From the NCBI GenBank assembly GCA_028699065.1, contig JAQVVH010000001.1, forward strand, positions 1,074,326 to 1,138,325: a DNA stretch of 64,000 bases, in the 5' to 3' direction. This document shows positions 1 to 11,329 of this stretch, one piece after another. Numbering within the stretch: the stretch's first letter is position 1; every line of letters begins with the position of its first letter. Below the pieces are notes generated by a model. The model did not search any database. It had not been told where the DNA came from and saw only the letters and a program-made list of their open reading frames with translations. This DNA comes from Gallionella sp. Lineage in GTDB: Bacteria; Pseudomonadota; Gammaproteobacteria; Burkholderiales; Gallionellaceae. The position numbers and the translations under genes are program-made.

Positions 1-315
1 GCGCTCAACGAGATTGGGCTGGTCTATATCCATGTTGTCGATCACAGCTCGATGGGTGCACCGGAAGTCAGCCCGGCCATCAAGGCAGCCATCCGCAACG
101 GCTTCAAGGGCAAATATATTTTGTCCGGAGGATATGATCTGGCCCGGGCGAATGCCGATTTACAGGCCGGCCGGGGTGATTTGGTCGCATTTGGCAAAGC
201 CTTCATTTCCAATCCCGATCTGGTACACAAACTGAAAACCGGGCAGGCATTAACACCTTGGGATATGAACACCTTCTACACGCCGGGCGAGCAGGGCTAC
301 ACTGATTACACCTGA
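1..315 (+). CDS. Old yellow enzyme family NADH:flavin oxidoreductase / alkene reductase, C-terminal fragment (5' truncated by window)
   Basis: Frame-1 translation ...SSMGAPEVSPAIKAAIRNGFKGKYILSGGYDLARANADLQAGRGDLVAFGKAFISNPDLVHKLKTG...FYTPGEQGYTDYT, typical OYE C-terminus. Confidence 0.85.
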   Translation, partial: ALNEIGLVYIHVVDHSSMGAPEVSPAIKAAIRNGFKGKYILSGGYDLARANADLQAGRGDLVAFGKAFISNPDLVHKLKTGQALTPWDMNTFYTPGEQGYTDYT

Positions 316-343
316 CCCGATGACGCGCTAAACGAGGGGAAAT

Positions 344-369
344 AAAAAAGGCCGGCATTGCCGGCCTTT
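344..369 (-). terminator. Rho-independent terminator downstream of hupB
   Basis: AAAAAAGGCCGGCATTGCCGGCCTTT; on the minus strand a GGCCGGC stem followed by a U-tract. Confidence 0.75.
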
Positions 370-392
370 GCTATTGCGACGAATCAGCAGAA

Positions 393-677
393 TTACTTCT
401 TGCCGCCGTTCACAGCAGCTTTCAGGTTGGCACCAGCCTTGAAAGCTGGAACCTTGGAAGCCTTGATTTTCAGTTCTGCGCCAGTAGCCGGGTTGCGGCC
501 GGTGCGTGCAGCACGCTTGCGAACTTCGAAAGTGCCGAAGCCTACCAGAGCGACGCTGTCGCCTTTCTTCAGGGTAGCGGTAACGATTTCGATCAGAGCG
601 GCGATGTTGCGGTCTGCATCGGCCTTGCTGCTGCCGGTTTTTGCTGCGAGTGCATCGATCAGTTCTTTACGGTTCAT
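393..677 (-). CDS. hupB: DNA-binding protein HU
   Basis: [68 protein letters not shown] signature. Confidence 0.95.
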   Translation of the reverse strand: MNRKELIDALAAKTGSSKADADRNIAALIEIVTATLKKGDSVALVGFGTFEVRKRAARTGRNPATGAELKIKASKVPAFKAGANLKAAVNGGKK

Positions 678-882
678 GCGAGTACTCCCTTTGGTTGTGG
701 TTGAAAGCCCGGCAGATTGTTATGCATTTTTTTCGAGGGCGCAATGGGAAAATGCATGAAAACACGGGTTTGGAAGCATTTTTTTGCTATTTCAACTGTC
801 CTTGCCCGCAAAAATACGGAAAAATGCCGACTGTCTGGCGTTGGCCGCCTGTTTTAAGCCGATATTTCAAGGGAGCATCCAT

Positions 883-1338
883 ATGATTTTTGCCAGTTTA
901 AGTGAGTCCGAACGCTGCAATAGCCTGCATCCCTTGTTCGCCCGGGTTTTTGAGTTCATTCGCGAGACGGATCTGCATACTCTCGCGGGTGGAAAACACA
1001 GCATCGTCGGAGACGATCTTTTCGCCATCGTCGAGCAGGCCGCGGGTCGCAGCCGCGAAAGTGCCAAGCTGGAATGTCACCGGCGTTACATCGATATTCA
1101 ATTGGTGTTGTCGGGTGTGGACGAGATGGGCTGGAAAGCGCTGGCAGATTGTCGCGCGCCATGCGACGAGTACAGCACGGAAAGAGACATTCGTTTTTTT
1201 GATGATCCGCCTGCTACCTGGATTGCCACACCGCCCGGTCACTTCTGCATTTTCTTTCCGGAAGATGCCCACGCGCCGCTGGTGGCGGATGGAGAAATTC
1301 GCAAAGTGATTTTCAAGATTGCCGTGAATCCTGCCTAA
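883..1338 (+). CDS. YhcH/YjgK/YiaL family protein (DUF386)
   Basis: [11 protein letters not shown]...[16 protein letters not shown]...[21 protein letters not shown]...FPEDAHAP; start chosen internal to the ORF-track frame. Confidence 0.8.
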   Translation: MIFASLSESERCNSLHPLFARVFEFIRETDLHTLAGGKHSIVGDDLFAIVEQAAGRSRESAKLECHRRYIDIQLVLSGVDEMGWKALADCRAPCDEYSTERDIRFFDDPPATWIATPPGHFCIFFPEDAHAPLVADGEIRKVIFKIAVNPA

Positions 1339-2180
1339 TCGTCGAAGGCGGTGTCGCCCTCGGTCACGACATCACCCAGCTTCAGTCCCTGAAAATCGAA
1401 CAGCGCGCTGTCGAGCAAATGCGACGGCCGTACATTCTGCATCGCGGTAAAAATGGTTTGCGTGCGACCAGGATATTGCCGTTCCCACTGTGTCAGCATC
1501 GCCTTGATGTTTTGCCGTTGCAGATTCTCCTGCGAGCCGCACAGATTGCACGGGATGATGGGGAATTCCATACCACGCGCGTAGCGGGCGATGTCCTTCT
1601 CGGCGCAATACGCCAGCGGCCGGATCACGATGTGGTCGCCCTTGTCGGTCACCAGCTTGGGCGGCATAGCTTTGAGCGAACCGCCGAAAAACATATTCAG
1701 AAACAGCGTCTCGATCATGTCGTCGCGGTGATGGCCCAGCGCGATCTTGTTGGCCCCCAGTTCGCCTGCCACCTTGTAGATGATGCCGCGGCGCAGACGT
1801 GAACACAGGGAGCAGGTTGTTTTCCCCTCGGGGATTTTTTCCTTGACGATAGAGTAGGTGTCCTGTGTCTCAATATGAAAATCGATGCCAATGGATTTCA
1901 GATAATTGGGCAGCACCTCGGCGGGAAATCCCGGCTGCTTTTGGTCCAGATTCATCGCCACGATTTTGAAATCGATGGGCGCGCGTTTTTGCAGGGTGCG
2001 CAGAATATCCAGCAGCGTGTAGGAATCCTTGCCGCCGGATAAACACACCATCACCACATCGCCGTCCTCGATCATGTTGAAATCGCCAATGGCCTTACCG
2101 ACGGCGCTCTCCAACCGGCCCCTGAGGCGATTGAAGTTGGTGGAATGTTGTTCGAAAAGAATAGGCTGAATATCGTTCAT
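1335..2180 (-). CDS. ttcA: tRNA 2-thiocytidine(32) synthetase TtcA
   Basis: [15 protein letters not shown]-loop and [13 protein letters not shown] / [12 protein letters not shown] cysteine motifs. Confidence 0.93.
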   Translation of the reverse strand: MNDIQPILFEQHSTNFNRLRGRLESAVGKAIGDFNMIEDGDVVMVCLSGGKDSYTLLDILRTLQKRAPIDFKIVAMNLDQKQPGFPAEVLPNYLKSIGIDFHIETQDTYSIVKEKIPEGKTTCSLCSRLRRGIIYKVAGELGANKIALGHHRDDMIETLFLNMFFGGSLKAMPPKLVTDKGDHIVIRPLAYCAEKDIARYARGMEFPIIPCNLCGSQENLQRQNIKAMLTQWERQYPGRTQTIFTAMQNVRPSHLLDSALFDFQGLKLGDVVTEGDTAFDD

Positions 2181-2220
2181 AGCGGGGATTGTGGAAAAGC
2201 GTGGGGTGTGCAGTCGCTTT

Positions 2221-2988
2221 TCAAAGGTTGATGGAGCGGCCACCGTCTACCGCGATCACTTGTCCGGTGATGTAAGGCGCATGGCTGATCAGAAATTCCA
2301 CGGTTTTTGCGATGTCTTCCGGCGAGCCCTCGCGTTTGAGCAGCGTGTGCGCCACGATCCTGCGGCGCATTTCCACATCCGCCCAAGCTTCGCCTTCCGG
2401 CCAGACAATGACTCCCGGTGCGACGGCATTCACGCGCACCTGCGGTGCCAGTTCCTGTGCCAAGCCCTTGGTCAGCGCAACCAGCCCGGCCTTGGCGGTG
2501 CTGTAGAGCAAGTGGCCGTGCATCGGGCGTTCGGCGTGAATATCCGCAATATTTACAATGGCACCGTGCCGACGGCGCAATTCATCCGCCGCGGCTTGCG
2601 CCAGAAACAGCGGCGCCTTGAGATTGCTGCCGAGCAAATCCTGCCATTGCTGTTCGTCGATGGCTGCAAGCGGCGTGGCATAAAAACTCGAGGCATTGTT
2701 GACTAGCGCATCCAGGCGGCCGAAGGTTTCAACGATGTCGCTGATCAGCGCCGGCAGTTGGGCGATGTCCAGCAAGTCGGCCTGAAAGGCGGTTGCACTG
2801 TCCGGGCGCATCTCATTCAGCGCATCGCACAAGGCCAGCGCTTCCCCGGCCGAACTGCGGTAATGCACGGCAATGTTGGCGCCGCCGGCATGCAGCTGAC
2901 GGCAAATCGCAGCGCCGACGCGTTTTGCCGCGCCGGTAACCAGCACTACCTTGCCTTGCATTCCTGTTTCCACGCATCCTCCGGTCAA
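2221..2988 (-). CDS. Pteridine reductase-like short-chain dehydrogenase
   Basis: [17 protein letters not shown] Rossmann motif, [19 protein letters not shown] active site. Confidence 0.85.
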   Translation of the reverse strand: MTGGCVETGMQGKVVLVTGAAKRVGAAICRQLHAGGANIAVHYRSSAGEALALCDALNEMRPDSATAFQADLLDIAQLPALISDIVETFGRLDALVNNASSFYATPLAAIDEQQWQDLLGSNLKAPLFLAQAAADELRRRHGAIVNIADIHAERPMHGHLLYSTAKAGLVALTKGLAQELAPQVRVNAVAPGVIVWPEGEAWADVEMRRRIVAHTLLKREGSPEDIAKTVEFLISHAPYITGQVIAVDGGRSINL

Positions 2989-3031
2989 ACTGCTAAACTT
3001 TCTGCCGCGAAATTATACCCGAGCCCGTACG

Positions 3032-4180
3032 ATGTCCCTGCCTGTTCCCGATTCCGCTGCCTTGCAGCATAGCGCCCAACTTTCCGAACATATCCGCGCG
3101 GAGATTGCCGCCAATGACGGCTGGATTTCCTTTACGCGCTATATGGAGCTTGCACTGTATGCGCCGGGTCTGGGTTATTACACGGCCGGCGCACACAAAT
3201 TCGGCGAGGCTGGCGATTTCATCACCGCACCGGAATTGTCGCCTCTGTTTGGCCGTTCGCTGGCCCGTCAGCTGGTGGAAATCATGCGAGCTTCACAGCC
3301 GACAATGCTTGAACTCGGCGCAGGTAGCGGCAAGCTTGCAGCGGATATTCTGGCCGAACTCGAGCTGCTGGGACAATTACCGGAGCAGTATTCGATACTG
3401 GAAGTGAGTGCGGATTTGCGCGAACGCCAGCGGCTGTTGCTGGAACAGCGTGTGCCGCATCTGTTAAGCCGTGTGCAATGGCTGGATCGCCTGCCGGACG
3501 TCATCGACGGCGTGGTGTTCGGCAATGAAATTCTGGATGCCCTGCCGGTCCATTTGCTGCATTGGCGTGCGGGTGAAGCGCGGGAGCGCGGCGTTGCCGT
3601 GAACGAAGCAGGATTCTGCTGGCAGGACAGACCCCTTGCCGACGATGTCTTGTCGCAGGCTGCGCAACGAATACAGGCGCCGGATGACTACCTCAGCGAA
3701 ATTTGTCCGGCCGCGCGCGGTCTGATCAACAGCTTGGCACAACGGCTGCAATCCGGCGTACTGCTGTTTATCGACTACGGTTTTGGCGCGCGCGAGTTTT
3801 ACCATCCGCAGCGCAGTCGCGGCACGCTGATGTGTCACTACCGCCATCACGCGCACGACGATCCGTTTTATTTGCCCGGTCTGCAGGACATTACCGCGCA
3901 CGTTGATTTTACGGCGGTGGCGGAAGCGGGGATCGATGCTGGTCTGGAGTTTCTCGGCTACACCCACCAGGCGTTCTTCCTGATGAATTGCGGTATTACC
4001 GAATTCTTGCAAAACGCTGATCCGGAAGACATGCGCGCCTACGCGCCGCTGGCGGCGCAACTGCAAAAACTCACGAGCCCGGCCGAGATGGGTGAATTGT
4101 TCAAAGTCATCGCGCTGGGTAAAAACATGGAAGCCCCGCTGCGAGGATTTGCGCTCGGCGATTTGTCGCGCACTTTGTGA
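3032..4180 (+). CDS. MidA/NDUFAF7-family class I SAM-dependent methyltransferase
   Basis: FTRYMELALYAPGLGYYTAGAHKFGEAGDFITAPELSPLFG..., LELGAGSGKLAADIL, FIDYGFGAREFYHPQRSRGTLMCHYRH. Confidence 0.88.
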   Translation: MSLPVPDSAALQHSAQLSEHIRAEIAANDGWISFTRYMELALYAPGLGYYTAGAHKFGEAGDFITAPELSPLFGRSLARQLVEIMRASQPTMLELGAGSGKLAADILAELELLGQLPEQYSILEVSADLRERQRLLLEQRVPHLLSRVQWLDRLPDVIDGVVFGNEILDALPVHLLHWRAGEARERGVAVNEAGFCWQDRPLADDVLSQAAQRIQAPDDYLSEICPAARGLINSLAQRLQSGVLLFIDYGFGAREFYHPQRSRGTLMCHYRHHAHDDPFYLPGLQDITAHVDFTAVAEAGIDAGLEFLGYTHQAFFLMNCGITEFLQNADPEDMRAYAPLAAQLQKLTSPAEMGELFKVIALGKNMEAPLRGFALGDLSRTL

Positions 4181-4195
4181 GCGCGCCGTAACCGT

Positions 4196-5446
4196 TCAAC
4201 TACCGGCGGGTGAAGCGTTGCGCGCCAGATTGACGATGATCGTCACTGCCGCAACCCGCGCGGCGTGAATTTTTTCCGGGATTGTGTTTTTGTCTGCGCA
4301 CGCCCGCGCAATTGCGCCGCCATTAACAGTCTGCGCGGCCGCTGCGCAGCGCAGCAAATAAGCCGCCTGCGGATAAGCATCATCTTCATGTCCCGTCCGG
4401 CCGCGGGCATCGGCAGCGCAGGCTTGCAATATTTGTGCGAACCGTTCCGGCTTGCGCCATAAATCACACTGGTCGAACAGACGCACGATCGTTTCCGGGC
4501 GCAGCTCGCGGGCGCGGTGAATGTCGCCGTGAAATCGCGCGACCAGCAAAGCCAAATCGCGGCAATCGGCCGGCACGCGCAAGCGTTCGCACAGCGCGCG
4601 AATCAGCGTCACACTGCGGGTTTCGTGCCCCGGATGACGCGGCAAAATATCTGCCGGCGTGATGGCTTTGCCCAGATCATGGGTCAGCGCGGCAAAGCGC
4701 ACTTCCAGCCCGTCGCCGGCCCGCGCGCTTGCATCAACCACAAGCAGGGTATGAATACCGCAATCGATTTCGGGGTGATGCTGTGGCGGCTGCGGGACAC
4801 CGAATAGCGCGTCCACTTCCGGCAGCACCCTTGCAAGTGCGCCGCAATCGCGTAATGTGCTGATGAAGCGGGAAGGCTTTGCTTCCTGCAAACCGCGCGC
4901 GAGTTCCTGCCACACACGTTCGGGCACCAGCGCATCGACTTCGCCGTTCGCAACCATGGTCCGCATTAGCGCCAGCGTTTCGGGCGCAATCGAAAAACCG
5001 AAACGGGCGGCGAAGCGCGCGCCGCGCAAAATGCGCACCGGGTCTTCGGCAAAAGCCGGACTGACGTGACGCAATAAACCGGCTTCCAAATCCGCCTGAC
5101 CGCCGTAAGGATCGATCAGCGTGCCGTCGGGGTCGAGCGCCATTGCGTTGACGGTGAAATCGCGCCGCGATAAATCCTGTTCCAGCGTTACGTCCGTCGC
5201 GGTGTGAAAAGTAAATCCGGCATAGCCTGGTGCGGTCTTGCGCTCGGTGCGTGCCAGCGCATATTCCTCGTGCGTTTGCGGGTGCAGAAAAACCGGGAAA
5301 TCCTTGCCGACGGGCTGAAATCCTTGAGCCAGCATGGCTGCCGGTGTGCTGCCCACCACCACCCAGTCGCGGTCCTGCACCGGCAGCCCCAGCAAGCCGT
5401 CGCGCACTGCGCCGCCGACACAATAGATTTTTGCGTTAGCGTTCAT
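4196..5446 (-). CDS. cca: CCA tRNA nucleotidyltransferase
   Basis: [48 protein letters not shown]-type C-terminal region. Confidence 0.93.
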   Translation of the reverse strand: MNANAKIYCVGGAVRDGLLGLPVQDRDWVVVGSTPAAMLAQGFQPVGKDFPVFLHPQTHEEYALARTERKTAPGYAGFTFHTATDVTLEQDLSRRDFTVNAMALDPDGTLIDPYGGQADLEAGLLRHVSPAFAEDPVRILRGARFAARFGFSIAPETLALMRTMVANGEVDALVPERVWQELARGLQEAKPSRFISTLRDCGALARVLPEVDALFGVPQPPQHHPEIDCGIHTLLVVDASARAGDGLEVRFAALTHDLGKAITPADILPRHPGHETRSVTLIRALCERLRVPADCRDLALLVARFHGDIHRARELRPETIVRLFDQCDLWRKPERFAQILQACAADARGRTGHEDDAYPQAAYLLRCAAAAQTVNGGAIARACADKNTIPEKIHAARVAAVTIIVNLARNASPAGS

Positions 5447-7367
5447 CCGGAATCGCTTGTTGGTTTTCGGGAGTTTTAGGTGTAACGACGCCCAGCCGCT
5501 GCTTCAGGGTGCGCGGCGGCGCATCGAACTGTTCGGCGTAATAGGCGGTGTTACTCATTACTTTTTTTACGTAATCACGGGTTTCCTCGAAGGGAATGGT
5601 TTCGGCGTAAATCGCGCCTTCCAGCGGTTGATCGCCGCGCCAGCGGCGCGCTCTACCCGGCCCGGCATTGTAGGCCGCCGAGGCCAGCACAGGGCTGTCG
5701 TCGAACCAGTTCAGCACGGTTTTCATGTAATAAGTGCCCAGTTTCAAATTGGTATCCAGTTGGTGAATCAGATTGTTGCGATAGCTTTTTAGGCCGAGCT
5801 TGCGTGCCACCCAGCGCGCCGTGGCCGGCATGATCTGCATTAGTCCTGCAGCGCCGACTTTGGATTTTGCCGATGACACAAAACGGCTTTCCTGCCGCAT
5901 CAGTCCGTACACCCACGCCTCTTCCAGACCGTTTTCCTGGATGTGGCTTTGCAGTACTTCACGGTACGGGGCGAGATAGCGCAGACCGAAATCATGTTCA
6001 TTCACTGTCAGGCTGGCGGCTCCAATGGCGCGGTCATACATCTCGTTGCGGCGTGCAATTTCGGCGGCAGTGAGCAACTCCCGGTCATTGAAATTGCGTA
6101 CCGTCCAACTCCATTCCTTTAGCGCGTCCGCGCGCAAATCCATACGGTACAGTGCCAGTGTGCGTTGCACGCCGGGCACCGCCAGCATCGCCTTGATGTC
6201 TTTTTCAGACGGCTTGAAGGTGTCGGGGCGATTTTCAAGCGTGGGCATACTGCCGAGTTCTTCGCGCGCCAGCTGGCCGTAGAAATGGAATTCACCACTC
6301 AAAGGCGCCAGCAGCCTGCGGGCTTCCAGCGGTTTATTGAGGCCAAGCAGCGCGCGGGCCTTCCAGTAGCGCCAGGTAGGATCCGCCTGCTGTTCCATCC
6401 CCATGGATTGAATACCGTTCAGCACCTCATCCCAGTTTTGCAAGCGCAGCGCGGCGCGCACCCGCCAAGCGCTTTGCTGTTCGGTTAGCGCCTGTTTGCC
6501 TGCGTGCAGATACCAACCCAGTGCACGCACATCCTGTTTGCGTGCCGCCTCGTAGCCCAGCCAGCTGTAAAAATAGCGCTGTTCATCCGGCGGAAAATCC
6601 GCTGACAAAGTATTCCAGCGCGCCAGCGCAAGATCCGGCGATTGTTTGCTCAAGCGGCCCAGCGCAAATAAAGTGACTGCCCGCGCGCCTTCGGTGCGGG
6701 GGGGAGGCGCCTGATCCAGCCAGCCTTCCGCATCCTTGCCAGCCGCGTCCAGCGCTTCGGGAGAAATAGTCTGTTCGCCCTGCAGTAGCGGCGCCAGTGC
6801 TTTGGCCAGCGTCAGATTGCCAGCTTCCAGCGCCAGACGCATCCGTTGCCATAAATCCTGCGGGGCCAGGGCGCCTTCGGCAATTGCTGCCGCGAATACC
6901 GGTGCGCAATTGTCCGGCAGCGTCTTGCCGGTGAGCCACAGCTTACGGACTGCCTCGTCAACCGAGTTGTCGGGTTTGCTTTGTCGGAATTGCAGGTGAT
7001 AACAGGCCAGCTCGGTGTCTTCGTTGATCAGGCGCGGATATTCGGCTTCAAAAGCAGCCCAATCCTGATTTTTCGCGAGTTCCTTCAGCCATTCGCCGCG
7101 CAGCCGGTCGATGACGGGTGAATCTTCCGGTTGTGCCAGAAAGTCGGTAACCGCTTTGGTGTCGACATTCTTGAGTGTGAGCCGCAGTGCGTAATAGCGC
7201 CCGTAAATTTCCAGCGGACTGCCCTTCAATCGGCGCTGAAATTTGGCCAGTTGCGCAGCATCGCCCTTGCGGTAGGCTTCCCGCAATTGCAAAAAATCTT
7301 CATCCGTATCGGCTTGGGCGCCAAACGACAAGAACAGACAGGTGAGCAACAACAGAAAGCGGCGCAT
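5436..7367 (-). CDS. slt: Soluble lytic murein transglycosylase
   Basis: Signal peptide [44 protein letters not shown] and [16 protein letters not shown] motifs. Confidence 0.9.
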   Translation of the reverse strand: MRRFLLLLTCLFLSFGAQADTDEDFLQLREAYRKGDAAQLAKFQRRLKGSPLEIYGRYYALRLTLKNVDTKAVTDFLAQPEDSPVIDRLRGEWLKELAKNQDWAAFEAEYPRLINEDTELACYHLQFRQSKPDNSVDEAVRKLWLTGKTLPDNCAPVFAAAIAEGALAPQDLWQRMRLALEAGNLTLAKALAPLLQGEQTISPEALDAAGKDAEGWLDQAPPPRTEGARAVTLFALGRLSKQSPDLALARWNTLSADFPPDEQRYFYSWLGYEAARKQDVRALGWYLHAGKQALTEQQSAWRVRAALRLQNWDEVLNGIQSMGMEQQADPTWRYWKARALLGLNKPLEARRLLAPLSGEFHFYGQLAREELGSMPTLENRPDTFKPSEKDIKAMLAVPGVQRTLALYRMDLRADALKEWSWTVRNFNDRELLTAAEIARRNEMYDRAIGAASLTVNEHDFGLRYLAPYREVLQSHIQENGLEEAWVYGLMRQESRFVSSAKSKVGAAGLMQIMPATARWVARKLGLKSYRNNLIHQLDTNLKLGTYYMKTVLNWFDDSPVLASAAYNAGPGRARRWRGDQPLEGAIYAETIPFEETRDYVKKVMSNTAYYAEQFDAPPRTLKQRLGVVTPKTPENQQAIPDER

Positions 7368-7439
7368 GACATAACATTGGAGAGAAACCGGCAGCAGAAT
7401 ACCACAGCGCAATTTTTGTTCGGTGCGGCCAAATGTTCT

Positions 7440-7457
7440 GTGACAGAAATGTGACAG
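7440..7457 (-). promoter_or_regulatory. PHO-box-like direct repeat
   Basis: Minus strand CTGTCAC-ATTT-CTGTCAC, two 7-bp repeats with an 11-bp period, in the slt/porin divergent intergenic region. Confidence 0.45.
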
Positions 7458-7628
7458 ATCCACAATGTGTTGTAAAAAAGCAACAATTTATGAATTTTTT
7501 GTTAAAAATAGCCATTTTGGCTTGTTCAGACTTTTTTACTCAGGATAATCCGCCCCGAAGTTCAGCATTTGGGCTTTGTGTGGCTGCGGTAGGGCCAACA
7601 CCTTCAAAATCTTTACTTAGGAGTACAC

Positions 7629-8687
7629 ATGAAAAAGAAACTGATCGCTGTTGCCATCGCAACCGCATTTGCAGCGCCGGCGTTTGCTGATAACAGCAAT
7701 GTGGAGGTTTACGGCAAGATTAACGTTAATGGTGAGAGTTTTAATACCAACTCGACAGCCGTTGCAGTTGCCAGCAAGACACAATTCACCAACAATGCTT
7801 CGCGTTTTGGCGTAAAGGGCAAGGAAGATCTGGGCGATGGCCTGAATGCAATTTGGCAATTGGAAGTGCAGATTGACCCAACGGGCAACGGAACTGATGG
7901 TGTCAAAGCTGGGAATAAGCCTTTTGATGGCACACGTAATAGCCAGATCGGCCTGAAGGGTGATTTTGGTACCGTGTTCATGGGTAACTGGGATACGCCT
8001 TATAAGGTTGCGCACAACAAGGTTGAGTTGTTTGACAACGCTGGTTCGTTTTCATCGGGCAAGCTGATTGGCGGAAACGCTGGCGGCAAATCATATGTGA
8101 CTCGCCAGTCCAATGTGTTGCAATACTGGACACCCAGCGTGAACGGCCTGAGCGGTCAGGTGGCTCTGAGCCGCGTGACTTCGGGTTCGGCTAAGACAAC
8201 AGTTACTCAGTACTCTGTTTCCGGGAGTTACGACGCTGATGGTATTTATGCCGCACTGGCTTATGAAAATCGCCCTGATCAAACAGTGGTTGGCCTAAAA
8301 GACTCTGCAACCCGCTTGGTGGGTGCCTACACTTTGGGTTCTGCGCTGGTTGGCCTGACGTATGAGCGCCTCTCTACAGGTGTTGTTGCTACAAATACTA
8401 CTGGCTCGCAAAACAACTGGGAGCTGACCGGCAAGTACAAGTTTGGCGCTTCGACACTGGGCGCATTCTATGCTCAGAACGGCGACTTCAATGGCGTTGC
8501 CAATACCGGTGCCAAGATGGTCTCCCTGCGTTACGGCTACAACTTTTCCAAGCGCACTGAATTGTGGGCCGCTTATACCAACCTGAAGAATGACTCCGCA
8601 ACAAAAGCATACAAGTCTGTCCTGACTCCAGGCTCTCTTGGTGCGACAGAGTCCGGCTTCGGTCTGGGTCTGAGCCACACCTTCTAA
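7629..8687 (+). CDS. Gram-negative general porin
   Basis: Signal peptide MKKKLIAVAIATAFAAPAFA, DNSNVEVYGKINV, SRFGVKGKEDLGDGL, terminal aromatic F (GLGLSHTF). Confidence 0.92.
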   Translation: MKKKLIAVAIATAFAAPAFADNSNVEVYGKINVNGESFNTNSTAVAVASKTQFTNNASRFGVKGKEDLGDGLNAIWQLEVQIDPTGNGTDGVKAGNKPFDGTRNSQIGLKGDFGTVFMGNWDTPYKVAHNKVELFDNAGSFSSGKLIGGNAGGKSYVTRQSNVLQYWTPSVNGLSGQVALSRVTSGSAKTTVTQYSVSGSYDADGIYAALAYENRPDQTVVGLKDSATRLVGAYTLGSALVGLTYERLSTGVVATNTTGSQNNWELTGKYKFGASTLGAFYAQNGDFNGVANTGAKMVSLRYGYNFSKRTELWAAYTNLKNDSATKAYKSVLTPGSLGATESGFGLGLSHTF

Positions 8688-8727
8688 TTGTGCGCATCCG
8701 CGAGGATGCAAACAGTCAGAAAATAAG

Positions 8728-8752
8728 CGGGCACCTTCGGGTGCCCGTTTTT
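8728..8752 (+). terminator. Rho-independent terminator after porin
   Basis: CGGGCACC-TTCG-GGTGCCCG followed by TTTTT. Confidence 0.9.
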
Positions 8753-8771
8753 ATTTGGGCGCCGTTCGGCT

Positions 8772-9533
8772 ATGCTTGCCCATATGAATGATCAACAACT
8801 CATGCGCTATGGGCGCCACATCCTGTTGCCGGAAATCGGCATCGAGGGCCAGCAAAAATTCCTTGAAGCCACGGTGCTCATCATCGGGCTGGGCGGGCTG
8901 GGTTCGCCGGCGGCCCTGTATCTGGCGGCCAGCGGGGTGGGCAGACTGCTGCTGTGCGACCACGATACGGTCGATCTGAGCAATTTGCAGCGACAGATCA
9001 TTCACCGCACTGCCGGCGTGGGCCAGCCCAAAGTGGCTTCGGCAGCGGTGACTTTGCGCGAAATCAATCCCGAAGTTGAATGTGTGCCTTTGCCGCTGCG
9101 TGCGGATGAGGATCAGTTGCGCGCGCTGGTGGCACAGGCGGATGTGGTGCTGGATTGCAGCGATAACTTCGCCACGCGCTACACGGTAAACCGGGTGTGT
9201 CTGGCGCTGCGCAAGCCGCTGGTTTCGGGGGCGGCGATTCAGTTCGAGGGGCAGGTATCGGTATTCGATTTCCGCCGGGACGAGGCGCCCTGCTACAACT
9301 GTCTGTTTCCGGAAGATAGCGAGGCGGCGGAATTGCGTTGTGCCACGACGGGCGTGTTTGCCCCGCTGGTGGGCATTGTCGGCGCGATGCAGGCGGGCGA
9401 GGCGCTCAAACTGCTGGCTGGGACGGACCGGGGGTTATCCGGCCGTTTGCTGACACTGAACGCGCTGGATATGGCGGTGATGCGCAGTCAGCTGCGGCGC
9501 GATCCGGCCTGCGCCGTGTGTGCTCAGAGATAG
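8772..9533 (+). CDS. HesA/MoeB/ThiF family adenylyltransferase
   Basis: MRYGRHILLPEIGIEGQQKFLEATVLIIGLGGLGSPAALYLAASGVG; DLSNLQRQIIH; DCSDNFATRY. Confidence 0.9.
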   Translation: MLAHMNDQQLMRYGRHILLPEIGIEGQQKFLEATVLIIGLGGLGSPAALYLAASGVGRLLLCDHDTVDLSNLQRQIIHRTAGVGQPKVASAAVTLREINPEVECVPLPLRADEDQLRALVAQADVVLDCSDNFATRYTVNRVCLALRKPLVSGAAIQFEGQVSVFDFRRDEAPCYNCLFPEDSEAAELRCATTGVFAPLVGIVGAMQAGEALKLLAGTDRGLSGRLLTLNALDMAVMRSQLRRDPACAVCAQR

Positions 9534-10864
9534 CGCAAGTACAAGTAAACGTGGGCGATGGCGATGGAAACCAGCATCAGTGGGAAGGCGACCTTGAGAA
9601 AAGTCGCAAAGCGGATGGGTGCGCCGGCCTGTTCCGCGATACCCGCGACCACCAGATTGGCCGAGGCGCCGACCAGCGTGCCGTTGCCGCCCAGACACGC
9701 ACCCAGCGCGAGCGCCCACCATAGTGGCATGATGGCCTGATCGCCGCCCATGGCGGGGGCCAGCGATTTGATCAGCGGGATCATGGTGGCGACAAAGGGG
9801 ATGTTGTCCACAAACGCCGAGGCTATCGCCGATCCCCAAAGGATGGAAAGTGCTGTGGTTGTCAGGTCGCCCTGTGTGATGTTCAGCAGTCCCTGCGCGA
9901 GCGCGCCAATCAGACCGGCTTCTTCAATCCCGTAAACGGCGATAAACAAGCCGACGAAGAAGAAAATGGTGATCCATTCCACTTCGGCCAACGCGTGATG
10001 CACGCGCTTGCTTTGGGCTTCGGCGTGACGGCCGAAATTTTCCAGCAGGAGCAGCAGGGCCGCGCCGAACATGGCGACGGTGGCAGGCTGGAGGTGCAGC
10101 AGTCCGTGCAGCATGAAGCCTGCGATGACGAGGGTGAAAACCACGGCCGCCTGCTTGAGCAGTTTCCAGTCGGTGATCGCCTCGATTTCATTGAAACGCA
10201 TGACGCGCTCGCGATTTTCGGGGGTGGCGACCATGTCCTTGCGCCAGAACCACCAAATCGGCAGCAGTGTGACAACGCCGATCAGGGGCACGATGGGGGC
10301 CAGATTCAGCAGAAAGTCGTTGAATGTGAGCCCCACGGCCGAGCCGATCATGATGTTGGGCGGATCGCCGATCAGGGTGGCGGTGCCGCCGATGTTGGAC
10401 ATGAAAATAATCGCGAACAAAAACGGGTAGGGCTTTATTTTCAGTTCTTCGGTGATCAGCAGCATGACCGGGGTGACGAGCAGTACGGTGGTGACGTTGT
10501 CGAGCAGGGCGGAAAACAGCGCTGTTACCAGCGACATCATGAGCAAAATACCCACCGGGTGTGCTTTGACTTTTTTCGCGATCCAGATGGCGACGAACTG
10601 GAAGACGCCGCTTTTTTTGGTCACCGCCACAATCACCATCATGCCTACCAGCAGGCCGAGGGTGTTGAAATCCACCCCGCGAATGGCCGCTTCCTGGGTA
10701 AGAATGCCGCAGAGAATCATGAGCCCGCCGCCGAGCAGGGCGATGATGGCACGGTTGACCTTCTCGGTGATGATTACGGCGTAGGTGGCGATGAAAATCG
10801 CCGTGGCCAGCCAGAGCGGATTTAGTCCGAAGATGGCGTGAATGACTTCGCTTTCACCATGCAT
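9524..10864 (-). CDS. ArsB/NhaD family ion transporter (Na+/H+ antiporter NhaD type)
   Basis: Multi-TM; LLDNVTTVLLVTPV, SNIGGTATLIGDPPNIMIGSAVGLTFNDFLLNLAPI. Confidence 0.85.
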   Translation of the reverse strand: MHGESEVIHAIFGLNPLWLATAIFIATYAVIITEKVNRAIIALLGGGLMILCGILTQEAAIRGVDFNTLGLLVGMMVIVAVTKKSGVFQFVAIWIAKKVKAHPVGILLMMSLVTALFSALLDNVTTVLLVTPVMLLITEELKIKPYPFLFAIIFMSNIGGTATLIGDPPNIMIGSAVGLTFNDFLLNLAPIVPLIGVVTLLPIWWFWRKDMVATPENRERVMRFNEIEAITDWKLLKQAAVVFTLVIAGFMLHGLLHLQPATVAMFGAALLLLLENFGRHAEAQSKRVHHALAEVEWITIFFFVGLFIAVYGIEEAGLIGALAQGLLNITQGDLTTTALSILWGSAIASAFVDNIPFVATMIPLIKSLAPAMGGDQAIMPLWWALALGACLGGNGTLVGASANLVVAGIAEQAGAPIRFATFLKVAFPLMLVSIAIAHVYLYLRYL

Positions 10865-10866
10865 GA

Positions 10867-11319
10867 TCAGTCTCCGCAGACACGGCGCAGCAGGTCGGCG
10901 CCGTTAATCATGCCGAGCAGGCGGCCATTCGCCTCGTCGACCACCGGAATGTCATTTTCGCCACGGTAGAGCAGTAGCACAACTTCCAGCAGCGGCGTGT
11001 CGGGATGCACAACGGGAACTTCGTTATTCAGGGCGTGGCCCACGTTCTCGTTGCCATGTTCGCGCATGCGTTCGCACAGAATTTCCATGGGATCCGGGAG
11101 AAAGCCAAGATCGCTGATGCCGCCCTCGATCAGCACGGCTTTGGGCAGCAGCATGGAAAACAGCTGGTGCATGCTGAAAATACCCAGATAACGCCCGTCT
11201 CCATCCACAACCGGCAGGGTCGACAGTTTGTGGTCAAGCAGCACGCGTGCCACCTCGGAAATGCGGGTGGTGTTGGTGACAGAAGGTGTCTCGGCACGCA
11301 GGAATTCTTGCAGGCTCAT
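10867..11319 (-). CDS. CBS-domain pair protein
   Basis: VARVLLDHKLSTLPVVDGDGRYLGIFSM and VVLLLYRGENDIPVVDEANGRLLGMI; 2 bp from the transporter start. Confidence 0.85.
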   Translation of the reverse strand: MSLQEFLRAETPSVTNTTRISEVARVLLDHKLSTLPVVDGDGRYLGIFSMHQLFSMLLPKAVLIEGGISDLGFLPDPMEILCERMREHGNENVGHALNNEVPVVHPDTPLLEVVLLLYRGENDIPVVDEANGRLLGMINGADLLRRVCGD

Positions 11320-11329
11320 GGCGGATCCC

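Noticed and set aside
9995-10825. 276-aa plus-strand ORF antisense to the ArsB/NhaD transporter
   Set aside because: His/Asp/Gln-rich low-quality translation, mirror of a multi-TM gene.
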